A stretch of 64,000 nt of DNA from an uncultured Bacteroidota bacterium (lineage in GTDB: Bacteria; Bacteroidota; Bacteroidia; B-17B0; Aurantibacillaceae), in the NCBI GenBank assembly GCA_903834765.1, contig CAILKE010000046.1, positions 1 through 64,000 on the forward strand, in the 5' to 3' direction. The notes beneath the pieces are model-generated. The model saw only the letters and a program-made list of their open reading frames with translations, was not told the DNA's origin and ran no database searches. Positions 54,122-63,027 of this stretch are shown here, piece by piece; the stretch's first letter is position 1, and each line of letters starts with the position of its first letter. The translations under genes and the position numbers were made by a program.

Positions 54122-54538
54122 TTAACTTGTATGATCAGATATAATTACCCAATGATTATTTATTTTTTTCCATAATAACGTAAAATGTCCACCTGCGGGT
54201 TTTTCTTTATTTAAAGCCCATTTACCAATAACATAAATGCTTGTTTTAGATAATTGAGTAGCTTCAATAATGTTGAAAGTTAATATACCCATCGCTTCTT
54301 TATTAGGATATGATTTCACATAATTATCAAATGTTTTTTGCCAACCATAGGAAATTCCTTTACTACCAATAAATTTAAGGCTATCGCTTTTCCAATAGTA
54401 CTTCATGAAATCATGAATGTTTCCATTATTCCACGCTTGCTCTTGTTCAGACATATTGAGTAAAACTTTCTTTACTTCTTTTTGAGAAAATAGAGTCATT
54501 GATAATGTTATAAGTAGTGTGAAAATTAGTTGTTTCAT
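54122..54538 (-). CDS. Secreted NTF2-like (SnoaL/DUF4440) protein
   Basis: This 138-residue protein starts at ATG 54538 with a signal peptide (MKQLIFTLLITLSMTLFSQ). The NTF2-like fold shows MSEQEQAWNNGNIHDFMKYYWKSDSLKFIGS, YVKSYPNKEAMGILTFNI and GGHFTLLWKKINNHWVIISDHTS, the pattern of DUF4440 proteins. A longer reading to 54634 is possible, but it would run into the metH promoter and riboswitch and lose the signal peptide. Ligand unknown. Confidence 0.82.
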   Translation of the reverse strand: MKQLIFTLLITLSMTLFSQKEVKKVLLNMSEQEQAWNNGNIHDFMKYYWKSDSLKFIGSKGISYGWQKTFDNYVKSYPNKEAMGILTFNIIEATQLSKTSIYVIGKWALNKEKPAGGHFTLLWKKINNHWVIISDHTS

Positions 54539-54539
54539 G

Positions 54540-54570
54540 TTGGTAAAATTAATAAAAAGACCTACATTTG
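54540..54570 (+). promoter_or_regulatory. Promoter of the metH riboswitch transcript
   Basis: TTG (54540-54542), a 20-base spacer and TACATTTG (54563-54570) match the Bacteroidota promoter. Transcription would begin near 54576, about 13 bases before P1 of the riboswitch. It directly abuts the divergent NTF2-like gene. Confidence 0.65.
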
Positions 54571-54588
54571 TACCTCGTTCTTTAAAAC

Positions 54589-54764
54589 ACTTATTAAGAA
54601 AAGCTGAGGGATACGCCCAACGAAGCTTTACCAACCCTTTTAGTAATGTTGAATTTTAAATTATGAATGATAAATGAATTAAATAATTCAACATTTAAAA
54701 TTTATCATTTAAAATTTCCTAAAGAAGGTGGGAATTCGTCTCAAAATAATTGAGAAAAATAAGT
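54589..54764 (+). ncRNA. SAM-I (S-box) riboswitch controlling metH
   Basis: The conserved core is visible in order: P1 5' strand ACTTATT (54589-54595) with AAGAA, then GCTGAGGGA and GCCC with CGAAGC (P2 with kink-turn), CAACCC, a variable P3, GGTGGGAATTC (P4 side) and the 3' P1 strand AATAAGT (54758-54764). P3 is long and AT-rich, with internal inverted repeats such as ATGATAAAT and ATTTATCAT. A terminator and then metH follow, fitting transcriptional shut-off when S-adenosylmethionine is high. A covariance-model search would confirm the boundaries. Confidence 0.85.
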
Positions 54765-54800
54765 AGAATTGATTTTATAAATAATTACAAAAAACATATA

Positions 54801-54838
54801 AATCTCTTCTGCAATTGCGGAAGAGATTTTTTTATTTC
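54801..54838 (+). terminator. Riboswitch-linked intrinsic terminator before metH
   Basis: AATCTCTTC (54801-54809) pairs with GAAGAGATT (54820-54828), with the inner palindrome GCAATTGC extending the stem, then a run of T. It ends just before the metH ATG at 54845. Such a strong terminator upstream of a gene only makes sense as the regulated arm of the riboswitch. Confidence 0.88.
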
Positions 54839-54844
54839 AGAAAA

Positions 54845-57800
54845 ATGAATACGATACAACAGGAATTAGAAAAAAGAGTATTAGTCATTGATGGCGCAAT
54901 GGGCTCCATGATTCAACAATATAAATTAACTGAAAAAGATTTTAGAGGAAAGCGTTTTGCAGATTGGCACAAGGATTTACAAGGAAATAACGACTTGTTA
55001 TCTATCACTCAGCCACAAATTATAAAAACGATTCATAAAGAATATTTAAAGGCTGGTGCTGATATCATAGAAACTAATACGTTTAGCGATACAACTATTG
55101 CTATGGCAGATTATGATATGCAAGAATTTGTGTATGAATTAAATTATGAATCAGCTAAAATTGCAAAAGAAGCCATCACAGAGTTTTTACTTGAATATCC
55201 AACAACTGAAAACAAACAACGTTTCGTTGCTGGTGCAATCGGGCCAACCAATCGCACCTTATCTTTATCACCAAATGTAAATGATCCAGGTTACAGAGCA
55301 ATTACGTTTGATGAATTAGTAGAAGCTTATACCGAACAAGTGCGTGGCTTAATTGATGGTGGTGCTGATTTATTATTAATTGAAACTATTTTTGATACAC
55401 TTAATGCAAAAGCAGCATTATTCGCGATTCAAAACTATTGCGAAAAAATAGATAAAAAAATGCCGGTGATGGTGTCTGGAACCATTACGGATGCTAGTGG
55501 TAGAACCTTATCAGGACAAACAACCGAAGCCTTTTTAAATTCAGTTTCCCATGTAGATTTATTAAGCGTTGGTTTAAACTGCGCGCTTGGTGCAAAAGAT
55601 ATGCGACCGTATTTAGAAGAACTTTCTAATAAAGCGCCATTCTTTGTAAGTGCTTATCCTAATGCAGGTTTACCAAATCAGTTTGGAGAGTACGATCAAG
55701 ATGCTCATGAAATGGGACATCAAATCGAAGACTTTTTAAAAGCAGGTTTTTTAAATATAGTAGGCGGATGCTGTGGAACAACGCCTTCACATATCAAACG
55801 TATTGCTGAATTAGCTAAAGACGCAAAACCTCGCAAAAAACCTCAACCTGATACATTAATGCACTTAAGTGGGTTAGAGCCGTATACGCTTACTCCCGAA
55901 AGTAATTTCTTAAATGTAGGAGAAAGAACAAACGTGACTGGTTCTAAAAAATTCTTACGTTTAATTAAAGAAGGTAATTTCGAAGAAGCATTGTCTATTG
56001 CTAAAGACCAAGTAGATGGTGGTGCTCAAGTCATTGATGTAAATATGGATGAGGGGATGTTGGATAGCGAACAAGCCATGACAACCTTTTTAAATTTAAT
56101 TGCATCTGAGCCTGATATTTCTCGTGTGCCCATTATGATTGATTCCAGTAAATGGACTGTAATTGAAGCCGGATTAAAATGCGTTCAAGGAAAAGCAATC
56201 GTTAATTCTATTTCATTAAAAGAAGGAGAAGAAAAATTTGTTGAACAAGCGAATAAAATAAAACAATATGGTGCAGCTGTTATTGTGATGGCTTTTGATG
56301 AAGTTGGACAAGCAGATACATTTGAACGTCGCAAAGAAATTTGTAAACGCGCCTATGATATTTTAGTAGATAAAGTTCATTTCCCTGCTCAAGATATTAT
56401 TTTTGATCCTAATATTTTTCCAGTAGCAACTGGTATGGAAGAGCATCGTTTGAATGCGTTGGACTTTTTTAACTCTACCAAATGGATTAAAGATAATTTA
56501 CCCTATGCCAAAGTAAGTGGCGGTGTAAGTAACGTGTCTTTTTCGTTCAGAGGAAATGATCATGTGCGAGAAGCTATTCATAGTGCTTTTTTATACCATG
56601 CCGTTAAAGCGGGTATGGATATGGGTATAGTAAATCCTGCGCAATTGGTTGTGTATGATGATATTGATAAAACCTTATTGGAATTAGTAGAAGATGTATT
56701 ATTAAATCGCAGAGACGATGCAACTGAACGCTTAGTTGAACATGCTGAATCTTTAAAGGGAATTACAAAAGAAAAAACTGAAAAAGATGAAGAGTGGAGG
56801 AAGGGTTCTGTAGAATCTCGCTTAAGCTATGCTTTAGTAAAAGGTTTAGTAGAGCATATTGATGCTGATACAGAAGAAGCTCGCCAGAAATTAGGGAGAC
56901 CATTACATGTGATTGAAGGTCCTTTAATGGATGGAATGAACGTAGTAGGTGACTTATTTGGGCAAGGAAAAATGTTTTTACCACAGGTTGTAAAAAGCGC
57001 TCGTGTTATGAAAAAAGCAGTTGCTTATTTGGAACCTTATTTATTAAAAGAAAAAGAAGATAATGCTAAAGCAGGAATAATTGGCGATGGTAGAACAAAT
57101 GCTGGTAAAATTTTAATGGCTACTGTAAAAGGCGATGTACATGATATTGGAAAAAATATTGTAGGCGTTGTATTAGCTTGTAATAACTATGAAATCATTG
57201 ATTTAGGAGTTATGGTTTCTTGTGATAAAATTTTAGAAGAAGCAAAAAAACATAATGTAGATATCATCGGATTAAGTGGATTAATCACGCCATCCTTAGA
57301 TGAAATGGTTCATGTAGCTAAAGAAATGGAACGTTTAAATTTCAAACTACCATTGATGATTGGGGGCGCTACAACTTCTAAAGTGCATACAGCAGTGAAA
57401 ATTGCACAAAATTATTCTGGACCAGTTATTCATGTAAACGATGCTAGTAAATCAGTTCCTGTAGCAAGTAGTTTAATTTCAAATGAATTGCGCGATGCGT
57501 TTATGGCAGACATCAATAAAGATTATGAGCGTGTGCGTGAACAAAATAAAAATGCTCAATCTCAAAATAAATTAATTTCAATAGCTGAAGCCAGAGAAAA
57601 TAAGTTCCCAATAGATTGGAGCAAAACAGAAATTGCTAAACCAAATTTTATTGGAAATAAAGTATTTGATAATTACGATTTAAAAGAAATAGCTGAATAT
57701 ATTGATTGGACGCCATTCTTCCATAGTTGGGAAATGAAAGGGTCTTATCCTAGAATTTTAACGGATGCTACTCGAGGAGCTGAAGCCACTAAATTATTTA

Positions 57801-58579
57801 ATGATGCTCAAAGCATGCTTGCTAAAATCATTTCCGAAAAATGGTTACAAGCAAAAGCGGTTATAGGAATCTACCCAGCTAATACTGTGAATGATGACGA
57901 TACGGAAGTGTATGATGAAAAAGGAAATGTACTTTGTATATTTCATTCTTTACGTCAACAAAGTAAAAAACCAGCAGGACAATATAATATTGCTTTATCA
58001 GATTTTGTTAAACCTAAATCTGTCACTTCGAGCGTGTCACTTCGAGCGGAGTCGAGAAGCGAGAAGAATGATTACATCGGTTCATTCGCTTTAACAACAG
58101 GCATTGGTATTGATGCACACGTTGCTCGTTTCGAAGCAGATCATGATGACTACAGTGCTATTATGTTAAAAGCTTTAGCAGATAGATTAGCAGAAGCCTT
58201 TGCAGAATTAATGCATAAAAAAGTGCGTACAGAAATTTGGGGCTATGCTAAAGACGAAAACTTTAAAAATGAAGATTTAATTAAGGAAGAATACGCAGGT
58301 ATTCGTCCAGCACCAGGTTATCCTGCCCAACCGGATCATACAGAGAAAAACACCATTTGGAAATTATTAGATGTAGAAAAAAACACAGGCATTATTTTAA
58401 CCGAAAGTCTAGCTATGGTTCCAACTGCTGCAGTAAGTGGTTTATACCTTGCGCATCCTCAATCTCATTATTTTGGCTTAGGGAAAATCAATAAAGAGCA
58501 AGTGGAGGACTATGCCAAACGTAAAAACATGAAATTTGAAGAGATTGAGCGTTGGTTAGGAAGTGTTTTAGCTTATTAA
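54845..58579 (+). CDS. metH: Cobalamin-dependent methionine synthase, full length
   Basis: This 1244-residue enzyme transfers a methyl group from methyltetrahydrofolate to homocysteine. It has the homocysteine module (GAMGSMIQQ, zinc Cys in VGLNCALG and [10 protein letters not shown]), the folate module ([16 protein letters not shown]), the cobalamin module ([17 protein letters not shown], the DxHxxG site, and [13 protein letters not shown]) and the C-terminal activation domain ([12 protein letters not shown]). ATG 54845 lies after the terminator; a longer reading from 54815 would start inside it. Around residues 1058-1073 it carries an extra segment coded by a repeat. An upstream SAM-I riboswitch controls it. 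Confidence 0.95.
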   Translation: MNTIQQELEKRVLVIDGAMGSMIQQYKLTEKDFRGKRFADWHKDLQGNNDLLSITQPQIIKTIHKEYLKAGADIIETNTFSDTTIAMADYDMQEFVYELNYESAKIAKEAITEFLLEYPTTENKQRFVAGAIGPTNRTLSLSPNVNDPGYRAITFDELVEAYTEQVRGLIDGGADLLLIETIFDTLNAKAALFAIQNYCEKIDKKMPVMVSGTITDASGRTLSGQTTEAFLNSVSHVDLLSVGLNCALGAKDMRPYLEELSNKAPFFVSAYPNAGLPNQFGEYDQDAHEMGHQIEDFLKAGFLNIVGGCCGTTPSHIKRIAELAKDAKPRKKPQPDTLMHLSGLEPYTLTPESNFLNVGERTNVTGSKKFLRLIKEGNFEEALSIAKDQVDGGAQVIDVNMDEGMLDSEQAMTTFLNLIASEPDISRVPIMIDSSKWTVIEAGLKCVQGKAIVNSISLKEGEEKFVEQANKIKQYGAAVIVMAFDEVGQADTFERRKEICKRAYDILVDKVHFPAQDIIFDPNIFPVATGMEEHRLNALDFFNSTKWIKDNLPYAKVSGGVSNVSFSFRGNDHVREAIHSAFLYHAVKAGMDMGIVNPAQLVVYDDIDKTLLELVEDVLLNRRDDATERLVEHAESLKGITKEKTEKDEEWRKGSVESRLSYALVKGLVEHIDADTEEARQKLGRPLHVIEGPLMDGMNVVGDLFGQGKMFLPQVVKSARVMKKAVAYLEPYLLKEKEDNAKAGIIGDGRTNAGKILMATVKGDVHDIGKNIVGVVLACNNYEIIDLGVMVSCDKILEEAKKHNVDIIGLSGLITPSLDEMVHVAKEMERLNFKLPLMIGGATTSKVHTAVKIAQNYSGPVIHVNDASKSVPVASSLISNELRDAFMADINKDYERVREQNKNAQSQNKLISIAEARENKFPIDWSKTEIAKPNFIGNKVFDNYDLKEIAEYIDWTPFFHSWEMKGSYPRILTDATRGAEATKLFNDAQSMLAKIISEKWLQAKAVIGIYPANTVNDDDTEVYDEKGNVLCIFHSLRQQSKKPAGQYNIALSDFVKPKSVTSSVSLRAESRSEKNDYIGSFALTTGIGIDAHVARFEADHDDYSAIMLKALADRLAEAFAELMHKKVRTEIWGYAKDENFKNEDLIKEEYAGIRPAPGYPAQPDHTEKNTIWKLLDVEKNTGIILTESLAMVPTAAVSGLYLAHPQSHYFGLGKINKEQVEDYAKRKNMKFEEIERWLGSVLAY
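58021..58066 (+). repeat. Repeat insertion inside the metH coding sequence
   Basis: TGTCACTTCGAGCG occurs twice in direct tandem (58021-58034 and 58035-58048) and is followed by GAGTCGAGAAGCGAGAAG. This CTTCGAGCG-AGTCGAGAAG type of sequence is a dispersed intergenic repeat in Bacteroidota, GC-rich compared with its surroundings. Here it sits in frame in metH and codes for [15 protein letters not shown], just before the conserved [11 protein letters not shown]. Confidence 0.7.
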
Positions 58580-58595
58580 TATCCATAAAATTCCT

Positions 58596-58626
58596 TTTGA
58601 ACACAGTAAGTAATTTAGTACATTTA
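58596..58626 (+). promoter_or_regulatory. Promoter of cmk
   Basis: TTTG (58596-58599), exactly 19 bases, then TACATTTA (58619-58626), one mismatch from TAnnTTTG. The cmk ATG is at 58634, so the leader would be zero to a few bases. Confidence 0.55.
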
Positions 58627-58633
58627 CCCTGTT

Positions 58634-59347
58634 ATGTCTAAAATTACGATTGCCATAGATGGATATTCTTCATGCGGAAAAAGCACTTTAGCTAGGTCTT
58701 TAGCCCAAAAATTACATTATAATTATATTGATACAGGGGCTATGTATAGGGCAGTAACGCTTTACTGTTTAAGAAATAATATTATCAGTAATTCTACGGT
58801 TGATTTGCAAAAATTGTTATCAGAGCTCAAAAACATTGAAGTATCGTTCGCCTATAATACACTTACTAAAACATCAGAAGTCCTTTTAAATAATGAACAT
58901 GTAGAGAAAGAGATTCGTATGATGGAAGTCGCCAATCATGTAAGTGCTATTAGTTCTATTAAAGAGGTTCGAGAAAAAATGGTTTTGTTGCAACGACAAA
59001 TGGGTAAGGGAAAAGGTGTGATTATGGATGGAAGAGACATTGGTACTCATGTTTTTCCAGATGCTGAATTAAAGTTATTTATGACGGCGGATAATAATGT
59101 GCGGACTCAAAGACGATTAGATGAATTAAGTAGTAAAGGAGAGTATCTTACATTTGATGAAGTAAAGCATAATTTAGAGAAACGAGATCATGACGACTCT
59201 ACGCGAAAGGAAAGCCCTCTGCTGCAAGCCGAAGACGCTGTAGTTCTTGATAATACAGATATAAGCAAAGAAGAACAGGTTGAATTTGTGATAAAATTAA
59301 TAAATGATTTTTTACTAACGAGAGATTCCTTAGTAGAAAAAATCTGA
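58634..59347 (+). CDS. cmk: Cytidylate kinase
   Basis: This 237-residue P-loop kinase starts TIAIDGYSSCGKSTLARSLA and has DTGAMYRAVTLY and MDGRDIGTHVFPDAELKLFMTA, the CMP-kinase signatures. RRLDELSSKGEYLTFDEVKHNLEKRDHDDSTR forms the lid. It phosphorylates CMP and dCMP. Slightly longer than the E. coli enzyme, with an extra C-terminal helix. Confidence 0.95.
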   Translation: MSKITIAIDGYSSCGKSTLARSLAQKLHYNYIDTGAMYRAVTLYCLRNNIISNSTVDLQKLLSELKNIEVSFAYNTLTKTSEVLLNNEHVEKEIRMMEVANHVSAISSIKEVREKMVLLQRQMGKGKGVIMDGRDIGTHVFPDAELKLFMTADNNVRTQRRLDELSSKGEYLTFDEVKHNLEKRDHDDSTRKESPLLQAEDAVVLDNTDISKEEQVEFVIKLINDFLLTRDSLVEKI

Positions 59348-59385
59348 TTAAAAAACATTAGTATATTAAATTCGCTTTTTTTATT

Positions 59386-61068
59386 ATGGCAAAAACCACC
59401 ACTAAACAAGTTAAAGAATTAAGCTCATCAAAAAATAATACTTTGTTTGATCGATTTGAAAATTGGGCAGACTTAAATAACAAAAAATTATTTTTTGGAT
59501 TTTTAGCGTTATCATTATTATTTTCTGTATTACTTTTTAATGCGCGTATTAGTGAAGCACATGATGATGCATTATATTTAGAGGGAGGATGGCGTTACGT
59601 GAATGAGTTTCCAACGTATTTCTATACTCAAAATGCCCCGTTATATGTTATGTTTTTGGGCTTAATGACTAAAGTTTTTGGATTTAAGTTGTTTTTATTT
59701 AAAATCATGAATGTTATTTTTAATTTTTTTTCTGTTTACTTTTTTTTCAAAGCATTTAATAAACGTATTCCTTTTTTTGTATTAGTTCCGGTAATGATAT
59801 TTGTTAGTTGTAATCATTTGATACAGTACTTTGCGAGTATGACATTTACGGAAGCTTTTTATTTATTTCTTCAATCGTTGTTTTTCTATTTCTTTTTTAA
59901 ATTATATGATGCCCTGCAAAAAGATGCGAATGGCATGAAACATTTAAAGCAATTTTTATTAGTGGGCCTTTTTGCTTTTTTAATAGCTACTTGTAAAAGT
60001 GCTGCCATTGTTGCTGTTCCAGTCTTTATTCTTTTTTTCTTATTAGAAAAACAATGGAAAAATGCGGGTATTGCCTTAGGTAGTTATTTAGTATTTAAAA
60101 TTCCTTATGAAATTATAGTTAAGCTAATTTGGTCAGCTCCCAATCAATTTGCTGGACAAACTAAAATTTTACTTTTGAAAGATCCATACGACAAAGCTGG
60201 TGGTAATGATGATTTTGCCGGTTTTATAGGCCGTTTTATGGATAATTGTAATTTATATTTAAGTAAGCGCTTCTTTCAATTGTTAGGTTTAAGAGATGAA
60301 AATTCAACCGAGGTTTATGGTTTATTGGCTTTTATAGTAGTAGCAGTTACTTTATTAGCTCTCTATAAGGTCTTTAAAGACCAAAACAAACCTTTGGTAT
60401 TTTTCGGATTATTCACAGGTGCTCAATTACTATTATCATTTGTTATTTTACAAGCTAGATGGGATCAACCGCGTATTGTATTAATCTGTATGCCAATAAT
60501 GCTTATTTTAATTTATAGCTTATTTTATAACACTGTTAAAAAATCAAGTATGGGACAAAGTATATATCTAGTAGTAATTGTATTACTATGTGGCTCTACG
60601 TTATTATCTTCATTTAAACGTGCTTCTATAAATTTACCAATTGTTAAGAAAAATTTTGCAGGAAATATATTTTATGGTTACACACCTGATTGGCAAAATT
60701 TCTTAAAATGTAGCCGTTGGTGTGCTGATAGTTTGCCAGTAAATACGCTTGTTGCAAGTCGGAAAGCGCCGATGAGTTTTGTGTATGGAAATGGTAAGAA
60801 ATTCTTTCCAATATATAGTGTTATAAAAAAAGATTCTTTAACGCAACAATCAAATCCAGATAGTGCCTTAGCATACTTCAATGAAAATCATGTGACTCAT
60901 ATTATGATCGGTAGTTTGCGGATTAATCCCCTTCAAAATACAGGCGACGTGATAAATACGGTTCATAATATTGTTCAACCTATTATGGTAAAATATCCTG
61001 AAAAATTAAAATTAATTCATACAGAAGGATTAAGTGAGCCGACTTACATTTATGAAATTACTAAATAA
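59386..61068 (+). CDS. GT39-like membrane protein (putative glycosyltransferase)
   Basis: In this 560-residue protein, a cytoplasmic start is followed by about 10-12 membrane spans and a soluble C-terminal domain (about 425-560). The first loop has the acidic pattern ARISEAHDDALYLEGGWRYV and PTYFYTQNAPLYVMFLGL, like GT39 or related polyprenyl-phosphate-dependent transferases. The C-terminal part has CSRWCADSLPVNTLVASRKAPMS. The donor and acceptor are unknown. It is followed by FkbM and a methyltransferase, so a role in surface glycan or glycolipid modification is likely. Confidence 0.75.
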   Translation: MAKTTTKQVKELSSSKNNTLFDRFENWADLNNKKLFFGFLALSLLFSVLLFNARISEAHDDALYLEGGWRYVNEFPTYFYTQNAPLYVMFLGLMTKVFGFKLFLFKIMNVIFNFFSVYFFFKAFNKRIPFFVLVPVMIFVSCNHLIQYFASMTFTEAFYLFLQSLFFYFFFKLYDALQKDANGMKHLKQFLLVGLFAFLIATCKSAAIVAVPVFILFFLLEKQWKNAGIALGSYLVFKIPYEIIVKLIWSAPNQFAGQTKILLLKDPYDKAGGNDDFAGFIGRFMDNCNLYLSKRFFQLLGLRDENSTEVYGLLAFIVVAVTLLALYKVFKDQNKPLVFFGLFTGAQLLLSFVILQARWDQPRIVLICMPIMLILIYSLFYNTVKKSSMGQSIYLVVIVLLCGSTLLSSFKRASINLPIVKKNFAGNIFYGYTPDWQNFLKCSRWCADSLPVNTLVASRKAPMSFVYGNGKKFFPIYSVIKKDSLTQQSNPDSALAYFNENHVTHIMIGSLRINPLQNTGDVINTVHNIVQPIMVKYPEKLKLIHTEGLSEPTYIYEITK

Positions 61069-61076
61069 TCAAATTT

Positions 61077-61820
61077 ATGGCATCAACCATTAGTATATCA
61101 TTTGGTAATTTGTTATTTAAAAATTGCTTTCCATTATATAAAATTACTTACAAATTTTTTAAGCAAAAACAAGATGCTTATGAAATTTCACTTATGAAGC
61201 GATTCATTAAGCCAAACGACGTTGTTCTTGATATAGGCGCAAATATTGGCTTTTATGCCGAAATACTTTCAGGAATAGTTGGCTCTAATGGAAAGGTGCA
61301 TTGCTTTGAACCTGATGTCACAAATTTCAAGCATTTAGAAAAACGCTGTAAAGCTTTATCGAATGTATCTATAAATAATAAAGCAGTGGCTGATAAAACA
61401 CAAACACTTAAAATTTATACATCTAAAAAATTAAATGTCGATCATCGAACATATAAACCTGATGATTATGATCAAGAAATAAATATTGATGCGGTTTCAA
61501 TTGATGAATATTTAAATGGACATTCAATCAATTTTATTAAAATGGACATACAAGGATTCGAAATGAGCGCTGTTAAAGGTATGACAGAGACTTTAAAAAA
61601 CCATGACTTAAAACTATTATCTGAATTTTGGCCTTACGGTATGCGAAAAGCAGGAACAAGCGTATTAGATTACTTTCAGTTTTTAAAACAATTTCAATTC
61701 TATATTTATTTAATTGAGAATAATAACTTGGTAGAATTAACCGAAGAAAAAGTAAAAACCTTTTTGGACTTACCAGAGAGTTCGTATATGAATATTTTTG
61801 CCAGTAAAGACCGTGTTTAA
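61077..61820 (+). CDS. FkbM-family methyltransferase
   Basis: This 247-residue protein has the SAM-binding VVLDIGANIGFYAEILSG and CFEPDVTNF, then IDAVSIDEYL and FIKMDIQGFEMSAVKGM, the FkbM signature, and ends in PESSYMNIFASK. FkbM enzymes O-methylate sugars or lipid groups. It starts 8 bases after the GT39-like gene and overlaps the next methyltransferase, so they form one operon. Confidence 0.88.
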   Translation: MASTISISFGNLLFKNCFPLYKITYKFFKQKQDAYEISLMKRFIKPNDVVLDIGANIGFYAEILSGIVGSNGKVHCFEPDVTNFKHLEKRCKALSNVSINNKAVADKTQTLKIYTSKKLNVDHRTYKPDDYDQEINIDAVSIDEYLNGHSINFIKMDIQGFEMSAVKGMTETLKNHDLKLLSEFWPYGMRKAGTSVLDYFQFLKQFQFYIYLIENNNLVELTEEKVKTFLDLPESSYMNIFASKDRV

Positions 61821-62565
61821 AAAATATACCATCCCATTTGATTTAGATGATCCTCGTGCAACCTTGGCTCACAGAGATATTATTTTACAAAAACCATTTT
61901 TAAAAAGGTTGTATACCGAATGGTATCAACAGTTTATAGAAACCAGCGAGTCTGTTGGTAAAGGCATTTATGTGGAAATAGGATCGGGTGGAGGGTTTTT
62001 AAAAGACGTATTTCCAGAGGTTGTTACTTCCGATATTTTAGATTTGCCGGTGGTGGATAAAGTATTTAGTGCTGAGCACTTGCCTTATCAAGCCAATGAA
62101 TTAGGATGTATCATGATGTTAAATGTATTTCATCATATACCTAAACCTTATTTGTTTTTACAAGAAGCGCAGCGTACTCTAATAAAAGGAGGAAAAATCA
62201 TTATGATAGAGCCTGCTAATTCGGCTTTAGGGCGCTTTATTTATAAGCGTTTTCATCATGAGCCTTTCGAAGAAAATGGACCACGAGAGATAGAGCCTGG
62301 TAATCCTTTAAGTAACTCTAATCAGGCATTACCATATATTTATTTTGAAAGAGACTTAGAACAATTTGCGAAAGATTACCCTCAATTAAAAATAAATAAA
62401 ATTACCTATCACACGCCATTTATGTATGTTTTAAGTGGTGGTGTATCGCGTAGTTCATTAATTCCATATATGATGTATGGCTTTGCAAAAGGTATTGAAT
62501 GGCTGAGTAAACCATTTAGTAAGCATTTAGGGCTTTTTTGTACGGTAGAGATTGAGAAAGTTTAG
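61798..62565 (+). CDS. Class I SAM-dependent methyltransferase
   Basis: This 255-residue protein has motif I in IYVEIGSGGGFLKDVFPEVVTSDILDLPVVDKV and motif III-like LGCIMMLNVFHHIPKPYLFLQEAQRTLIKGGKIIMIEP. The start codon is uncertain: TTG at 61798 overlaps fkbM by 23 bases, GTG at 61813 by 8 bases. The region DPRATLAHRDIILQKPFLKRLYTEWY is well formed with either. Substrate unknown; the neighbours suggest a sugar or lipid. Confidence 0.85.
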   Translation: MPVKTVFKKYTIPFDLDDPRATLAHRDIILQKPFLKRLYTEWYQQFIETSESVGKGIYVEIGSGGGFLKDVFPEVVTSDILDLPVVDKVFSAEHLPYQANELGCIMMLNVFHHIPKPYLFLQEAQRTLIKGGKIIMIEPANSALGRFIYKRFHHEPFEENGPREIEPGNPLSNSNQALPYIYFERDLEQFAKDYPQLKINKITYHTPFMYVLSGGVSRSSLIPYMMYGFAKGIEWLSKPFSKHLGLFCTVEIEKV

Positions 62566-62568
62566 ATT

Positions 62569-62988
62569 CTAAATTAATACACTTTGAATCGCTAATTCAT
62601 AGCCGTTTAAGCCAAAACCACTAATACTTCCCTTGCAGTGTTTTCCTAAATAAGAAACATGTCTGTAGTCTTCTCTTGAAAAAACATTACTTATATGCAC
62701 TTCAACAACAGGCGTTTTAATACCCGCAACGGCATCAGCAATTGCTATAGATGTATGCGTGTAAGCACCTGCATTTAAAATGATAGCATCATAAGTAAAT
62801 CCAATCTCATGGAGTTTATTAATAAGCTCTCCTTCTATATTGCTTTGATAATAGGTAAGATCAATGGTTGGAAATTTTTGTTCTATGGTTTTGAAATAAT
62901 CTTCAAAAGAACTTGAACCATATATTTCTTTTTCTCTGATTCCTAAAAGATTCAAATTTGGCCCATTGATTATTGCTATCTTTAACAC
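62569..62988 (-). CDS. aroQ: Type II 3-dehydroquinate dehydratase
   Basis: This 139-residue protein starts GTG-LKIAIINGPNLNLLGIREKEIYG. Catalytic residues lie in the flexible lid (Tyr of EIYG), LNAGAYTHTSIAIADAV and VEVHISNVFSREDYRHVSYLGKHCKGSISGFG (with the conserved His and Arg). It dehydrates 3-dehydroquinate in the shikimate pathway. An in-frame TTG at 63024 would extend it by 12 residues to within 3 bases of the divergent xerD start, which is unlikely, so GTG 62988 was chosen. Confidence 0.92.
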   Translation of the reverse strand: MLKIAIINGPNLNLLGIREKEIYGSSSFEDYFKTIEQKFPTIDLTYYQSNIEGELINKLHEIGFTYDAIILNAGAYTHTSIAIADAVAGIKTPVVEVHISNVFSREDYRHVSYLGKHCKGSISGFGLNGYELAIQSVLI

Positions 62989-63027
62989 GATATTTATTTT
63001 TTTAATTCTATCAAAATTACACAAAAA

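Noticed and set aside
54539-54634. Longer reading of the NTF2-like gene from 54634
   Set aside because: It would run through the metH promoter and riboswitch and bury the signal peptide that begins at ATG 54538.
54815-54844. Longer metH reading from TTG 54815
   Set aside because: It begins inside the terminator hairpin of the SAM riboswitch, and the family N-terminus begins at the ATG 54845.
62989-63024. AroQ start at TTG 63024
   Set aside because: It would begin 3 bases from the divergent xerD start; the conserved N-terminus begins at GTG 62988.
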